A stretch of DNA of 64,000 bases from Roseivivax sediminis (lineage in GTDB: Bacteria; Pseudomonadota; Alphaproteobacteria; Rhodobacterales; Rhodobacteraceae): positions 186,001-250,000 of the forward strand of contig NZ_FOMS01000003.1 of assembly GCF_900112685.1 (NCBI RefSeq), read 5' to 3'. Positions 60,949 to 64,000 of the stretch are shown here, piece after piece. The notes below the pieces were generated by a model. It had not been told where the DNA came from and ran no database searches. It was given only the letters and a program-made list of their open reading frames with translations. The translations under genes and the position numbers were made by a program. Numbering within the stretch: position 1 is the stretch's first letter; each line of letters begins with the position of its first letter.

Positions 60949-61278
60949 TCAGGGCAGATGGAACACCTCTTCCATCGGCGCCCACCATTCGCCCTCCGCC
61001 CGGCTGTCGAGCGGGCGCTGCATCGGCCCGCAAATCGCCCACCATTCCCGCGTGACGGGATCGGCGGCGATGGCGGCGCTGTCGGCCTCGAAATCGCTCC
61101 CGAGATATTCCCAGTAGGAGAAAAGGAGGTTCTCCGGCTCGCGCAGGAAGATCGAGTAATTGGTGATATTGGAGGCGCGCAGCCGGTTCAGAACGCCATC
61201 CCACGCCGCGGCGTGGAGGCGCTTGTATTCTGGGATGGACTCGGGGTCGATGCCGATGACGAGGCCCATGCGCTGCAT
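60949..61278 (-). CDS. L-rhamnose mutarotase-family protein
   Basis: A 109-residue protein of the RhaM/DUF718 family. Key residues lie in EYKRLHAAAW (His), NYSIFLREPENLLF, and WWAICGPMQ. It interconverts alpha and beta anomers of a 6-deoxyhexose such as L-rhamnose or L-fucose. AAAGGA lies upstream of ATG 61278. It is co-directional with the lactonase and isomerase genes. Confidence 0.9.
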   Translation of the reverse strand: MQRMGLVIGIDPESIPEYKRLHAAAWDGVLNRLRASNITNYSIFLREPENLLFSYWEYLGSDFEADSAAIAADPVTREWWAICGPMQRPLDSRAEGEWWAPMEEVFHLP

Positions 61279-61302
61279 GTTTTTGCTGTCCTTTCTAGGG
61301 TG

Positions 61303-62130
61303 TCAGGCGCCGAGGCCGTAGAACCGGGCGGCGGCGCCGCCGAAGAGCGCGGTGCGTTCGGGCCCCGAAAGCGGCTCGGCCAGCGTCTGCGCGGCGGCGA
61401 GCCAGCCGGCGTAATCGCCTGCAAGCTCCAGCACCGGCCAGTCGCTGCCCCACATCACCCGGCCCGTGCCGAAGGTGCCGACGACATGCTCGAAGACCGG
61501 GCGCAACGTGTCCGCCGACCAGCCGGGGCCGTATTCGTTGGCAAGGCCCGACAGCTTGCAGGCGATCTGGCCATGCGCGGCGAGCGCGGTCATGCCCTGC
61601 CGCCAGTCGCCCCCGGGATCGGTGCCGTCGAAAACCGGCTTGGCGCAATGGTCGATCACCAGTGGAAGATCGGGGATCTCGCGCGCGAGCCGGTCGATGA
61701 CCGGCAGGTGCCGTGGGGTGATGAGGGCGTCCATGCGGAGGCCCGCGGCGGCAAGTTTGCGCAGGCCGTCCAGCACCGCGGGGCGCAGGACCCATTCGGT
61801 CTCTTCGATATCCTGGAGCATGGGGCGGATGCCGCGCAAGGCCGGGTGGGCGATGCGCTCAAGCTGTGCGTCCACGTCGCCTTCGAGGTCGATCCAGCCG
61901 ACGACGCCCTTCACCAGCGGGGTTTCCTCGGCGAGGCCCAGCATGAACAGCGTCTCGTCGGTGGTCGGCGCGGCCTGCACGAGGATGGTGCCGCCGACAC
62001 CCGCAGCCTCGGTCAGCGGCGCAAGGTCGGCGGGCAGGATGTCCCGGCGGATTTCGGCGACGCTGTCGTTCATCCACGAATAGTCGCCGCGCGAGATGCG
62101 CCAGAAGTGCTGATGCGCGTCGATGATCAC
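61303..62130 (-). CDS. amidohydrolase 2-family sugar lactonase (L-fuconolactonase-like)
   Basis: A 275-residue TIM-barrel hydrolase of COG3618 type. IDAHQHFWRIS, PLVIDHCAKP and VMWGSDWPVL carry the metal-site His and Asp residues. Family members open L-fucono- or L-rhamnono-lactones. The first gene of the minus-strand run, it shares the promoter region with the divergent aldo/keto reductase, which would supply its lactone substrate. Confidence 0.88.
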   Translation of the reverse strand: MIIDAHQHFWRISRGDYSWMNDSVAEIRRDILPADLAPLTEAAGVGGTILVQAAPTTDETLFMLGLAEETPLVKGVVGWIDLEGDVDAQLERIAHPALRGIRPMLQDIEETEWVLRPAVLDGLRKLAAAGLRMDALITPRHLPVIDRLAREIPDLPLVIDHCAKPVFDGTDPGGDWRQGMTALAAHGQIACKLSGLANEYGPGWSADTLRPVFEHVVGTFGTGRVMWGSDWPVLELAGDYAGWLAAAQTLAEPLSGPERTALFGGAAARFYGLGA

Positions 62131-62155
62131 TGCTTGCCCCCTCTCAGGTGGATGT

Positions 62156-62174
62156 GTTCTTTATGATAGTGAAC
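62156..62174. promoter_or_regulatory. 19-bp palindrome, candidate operator of the sugar cluster
   Basis: GTTCTTTATGATAGTGAAC has 7 of 9 base pairs symmetric around 62165 (GTTC..TAT-G-ATA..GAAC). It lies in the 124-base divergent gap between the lactonase and aldo/keto reductase genes, in an AT-rich spot. A GntR-type regulator gene is close by, making this its likely operator. Confidence 0.6.
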
Positions 62175-62254
62175 TGTAGGGAGAGGGTCGAACGCATGTC
62201 AACCACACCGATCCGGCGGGCGGAGCGTGCCCGCGCATCGCAGGGAGGGGCCGC

Positions 62255-63217
62255 ATGAAAACGCGCACGATCGGCCGCACCGGCGTCGAAGTGACAGAGG
62301 TCGCCTTCGGCTGCGCGAGCATCGGCAACCTTTATCGCGCGGTGGACGAGGCGGACGCGCAGGCGGTGCTTCAGGCCGCCTGGGACGCCGGCATCCGCTA
62401 TTTCGACACCGCGCCGCATTACGGGCGCGGGCTGTCCGAGGCGCGGCTCGGCCGGTTCCTGTCGGGGCGGACGGGCTACGCGCTGTCGACCAAGGTCGGG
62501 CGCGTCCTGTCGCCAGCCGCCGCGCCCATCGAAGAGGCCGACGGCTACGTCCAGCCGGCGCAGAACGATGTGCGCTACGACTACTCAGGCGACGGCATCG
62601 AAGAGAGCCTGGAGCAGAGCTTCGAGCGGGTCGGCGCGACGCGCGCGGACATCGTCTATGTCCATGACATCGGCGAATACACCCACGGCGCGGACAATGC
62701 CGGTCACATGGAGGCGTTCTTCGGCTCGGGCTACGAGCGGCTCGTGCGGCTGAAGGAAGAGGGGCGGATCGGCGCCTTCGGGCTGGGTGTGAACGAATGC
62801 CAGGTGTGCCTCGACGTTATGGACCACGGGGCCATCGACGCGATCCTGCTGGCCGGGCGGCTGACGCTGCTGGACCGCTCGGCAGAGGCCGAACTGGTGC
62901 CGCGCTGCCTGTCGGAGGGCACGAGCCTGGTGCTCGGCGGGGTGTTCAACTCCGGCATCCTCGCGACCGGGCCGGTCGAGGGCGCGACCTACGATTACGG
63001 ACCCGCGCCCGAGGACGTGCGCGCCCGCGTGGCGGAGCTGCAATCGCGCGCCGAGGCGCACGGGCTGAAGCTGCCGACCGCCGCGCTGCACTTCGCGCGG
63101 GACCATCCGGCGGCGGCCTCGGTGCTGCTGGGCACCGCCAAAGCGTCGAGCCTGACCCGTAACCTGTCTGCTTTGGCTGAGGAAATCCCCGGAGAGGCGC
63201 GCGCCGCGCTAGCCTAG
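62255..63217 (+). CDS. aldo/keto reductase, L-fucose (aldose) 1-dehydrogenase-like
   Basis: A 320-residue AKR. Catalytic tetrad residues are visible as Asp51 and Tyr56 (FDTAPHYGRG), Lys80 (LSTKVGR) and His137 (VYVHDIG). It is of the D-threo-aldose 1-dehydrogenase/L-fucose dehydrogenase type, oxidising the sugar to its lactone. GGGAGGGG lies before ATG 62255. Its 3' end overlaps the convergent regulator gene by nine bases. Confidence 0.88.
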   Translation: MKTRTIGRTGVEVTEVAFGCASIGNLYRAVDEADAQAVLQAAWDAGIRYFDTAPHYGRGLSEARLGRFLSGRTGYALSTKVGRVLSPAAAPIEEADGYVQPAQNDVRYDYSGDGIEESLEQSFERVGATRADIVYVHDIGEYTHGADNAGHMEAFFGSGYERLVRLKEEGRIGAFGLGVNECQVCLDVMDHGAIDAILLAGRLTLLDRSAEAELVPRCLSEGTSLVLGGVFNSGILATGPVEGATYDYGPAPEDVRARVAELQSRAEAHGLKLPTAALHFARDHPAAASVLLGTAKASSLTRNLSALAEEIPGEARAALA

Positions 63218-64000
63218 CTCGTGGTGGCGCAGGGACGACAGCAGCGTCGTCTTGGAGGTCCTGAGATGGCGGCGCGCGGCCTCGCGCGCCGCGTCTGCAT
63301 CGCGCGCCTCGAGCGCGTCGATGATGGCCAGATGCTCGGCGATGGCGGCGGCGTTGCGGTCCTTCTCCTCGGTCTTGTCCCACAGGTAGTGGTAGTGGAA
63401 GATCAGCGAGATGACCTTCTGGAATTCCTCGATGAAGCGGTTGCGGACGACCGAGTTGATCGTCTTGTGAAAGGTCTCGTCGAGCTTGGAGAAGGCGTGA
63501 AAGTCGCTGTCGATCCGGGCCGCGAGGTCGAGATGCTCGGCCCGGAGCGCTTCCAGCCGGGGCCAGATCGGGTGATCGACGGGGGCCTCGGCGGCCTGTT
63601 CGACGGCGTTCAGCTCGAGCACCGCGCGGAAATCCGACAGCTCCACCGCGAAGTCGCGGGTGAAGCCGCGCAGCATCCAGCCCCCCTGCCGCCGCCGCGC
63701 CACGAGGCCGAAGCGGCTGAGCCCGGCGAGGAATTCCTTCAGCTCGTGCTGCGGCACGCCGAAGGTGCGCGACAGCTCGGCCACCGATAGCGGCGTGTCC
63801 GCCGGCACGTCGAAGCGCAGCACCCAGTCGAGGAAGCGCTGTTCGAGGTCGGCGGTCGATACGCGGCTGTCGGCAAGCTCCACCCGGTCGGCGTCTGTGG
63901 GCCGGCGCAGCAGCCGCTTCTCGCGCCCGTCCCACGAGATGACCTTGCGTTCTTCGAGGCGGGAGAGGCAGCGGCGGATCACCGTGCGGCTGACATTGGC
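63209..64000 (-). CDS. GntR/FCD-family transcriptional regulator (5' end outside window)
   Basis: The frame is open to the right edge (reading ANVSRTVIRRCLSRLEERKV at the edge), so the N-terminus is missing. The visible part has the end of a first winged helix, then a second winged-helix-like segment (FGVPQHELKEFLAGLSRFGL, WMLRGFT), then an FCD effector domain (ELSDFRAVLELNAVEQ, FHKTINSVVRNRFIEE, and metal-site His in FHYHYLW and HLAIIDAL). It probably represses the adjacent sugar genes. The two consecutive winged helices are unusual. Confidence 0.88.
   Translation of the reverse strand, partial: ANVSRTVIRRCLSRLEERKVISWDGREKRLLRRPTDADRVELADSRVSTADLEQRFLDWVLRFDVPADTPLSVAELSRTFGVPQHELKEFLAGLSRFGLVARRRQGGWMLRGFTRDFAVELSDFRAVLELNAVEQAAEAPVDHPIWPRLEALRAEHLDLAARIDSDFHAFSKLDETFHKTINSVVRNRFIEEFQKVISLIFHYHYLWDKTEEKDRNAAAIAEHLAIIDALEARDADAAREAARRHLRTSKTTLLSSLRHHELG

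Overview
The window (about 65% G+C or higher, dense gene packing, ATGA overlaps, CtrA/SciP, a LexA box of the GTTC-N7-GTTC type, BhcABCD) looks like chromosomal DNA of a Rhodobacteraceae (Roseobacter-group) alphaproteobacterium. All calls come from reading the sequence and its translations; no database search was run.

Layout. 1-14851: the 3' two thirds of a nuo operon (end of nuoE, then nuoF, G, H, I, J, K, L, M, N) encoding respiratory complex I. At least eight small non-core genes sit between the nuo genes: DUF5337-like membrane protein, lipoproteins, a CMD-family protein and a 24-residue single-helix protein. 14952-18155: birA, coaX and RNase J. 18272-24325 (minus): tautomerase, a DEAD-box helicase with a long leader, two paralogous glycosyltransferases and mnmA. 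24447-30162 (plus): sciP, ctrA, ligA, recG, then a 36-residue membrane protein with its own LexA (SOS) box and terminator. 30332-36509: a soluble chemoreceptor, an Fe-S scaffold-like protein, hisI, gluQ, a small membrane protein, trmFO, an enoyl-CoA hydratase-family protein and a thioesterase.

36541-42049: the complete beta-hydroxyaspartate cycle cluster bhcABCD with its divergent IclR regulator bhcR, which assimilates glyoxylate. Convergent with bhcR is a (S)-ureidoglycine aminohydrolase gene, whose purine-ureide pathway ends in glyoxylate. 42894-45383: a decayed stretch with remnants of a PHA synthase, a P-type ATPase and a short-chain dehydrogenase. It abuts an intact low-oxygen/stress group (Kef-type antiporter, small HTH protein, two universal stress proteins) arranged around a perfect FNR-type box.

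49701-58447: a LysR regulator divergent from xdhABC, a purine-type permease and guanine deaminase: guanine to xanthine to urate. 58455-64000: a non-phosphorylative deoxysugar (L-fucose/L-rhamnose type) pathway: aldose dehydrogenase (aldo/keto reductase), lactonase, mutarotase, AGE-family isomerase and FAH-family enzyme, with a GntR/FCD regulator running off the right edge and a candidate operator in the divergent promoter.

Most notable: the SOS-box microprotein; the dispersed hairpin plus AGTA(C/T)TT 3'-end element (three copies); the small-gene complement of the nuo operon; the pseudogene cluster; and the physical link between ureide breakdown and glyoxylate assimilation.
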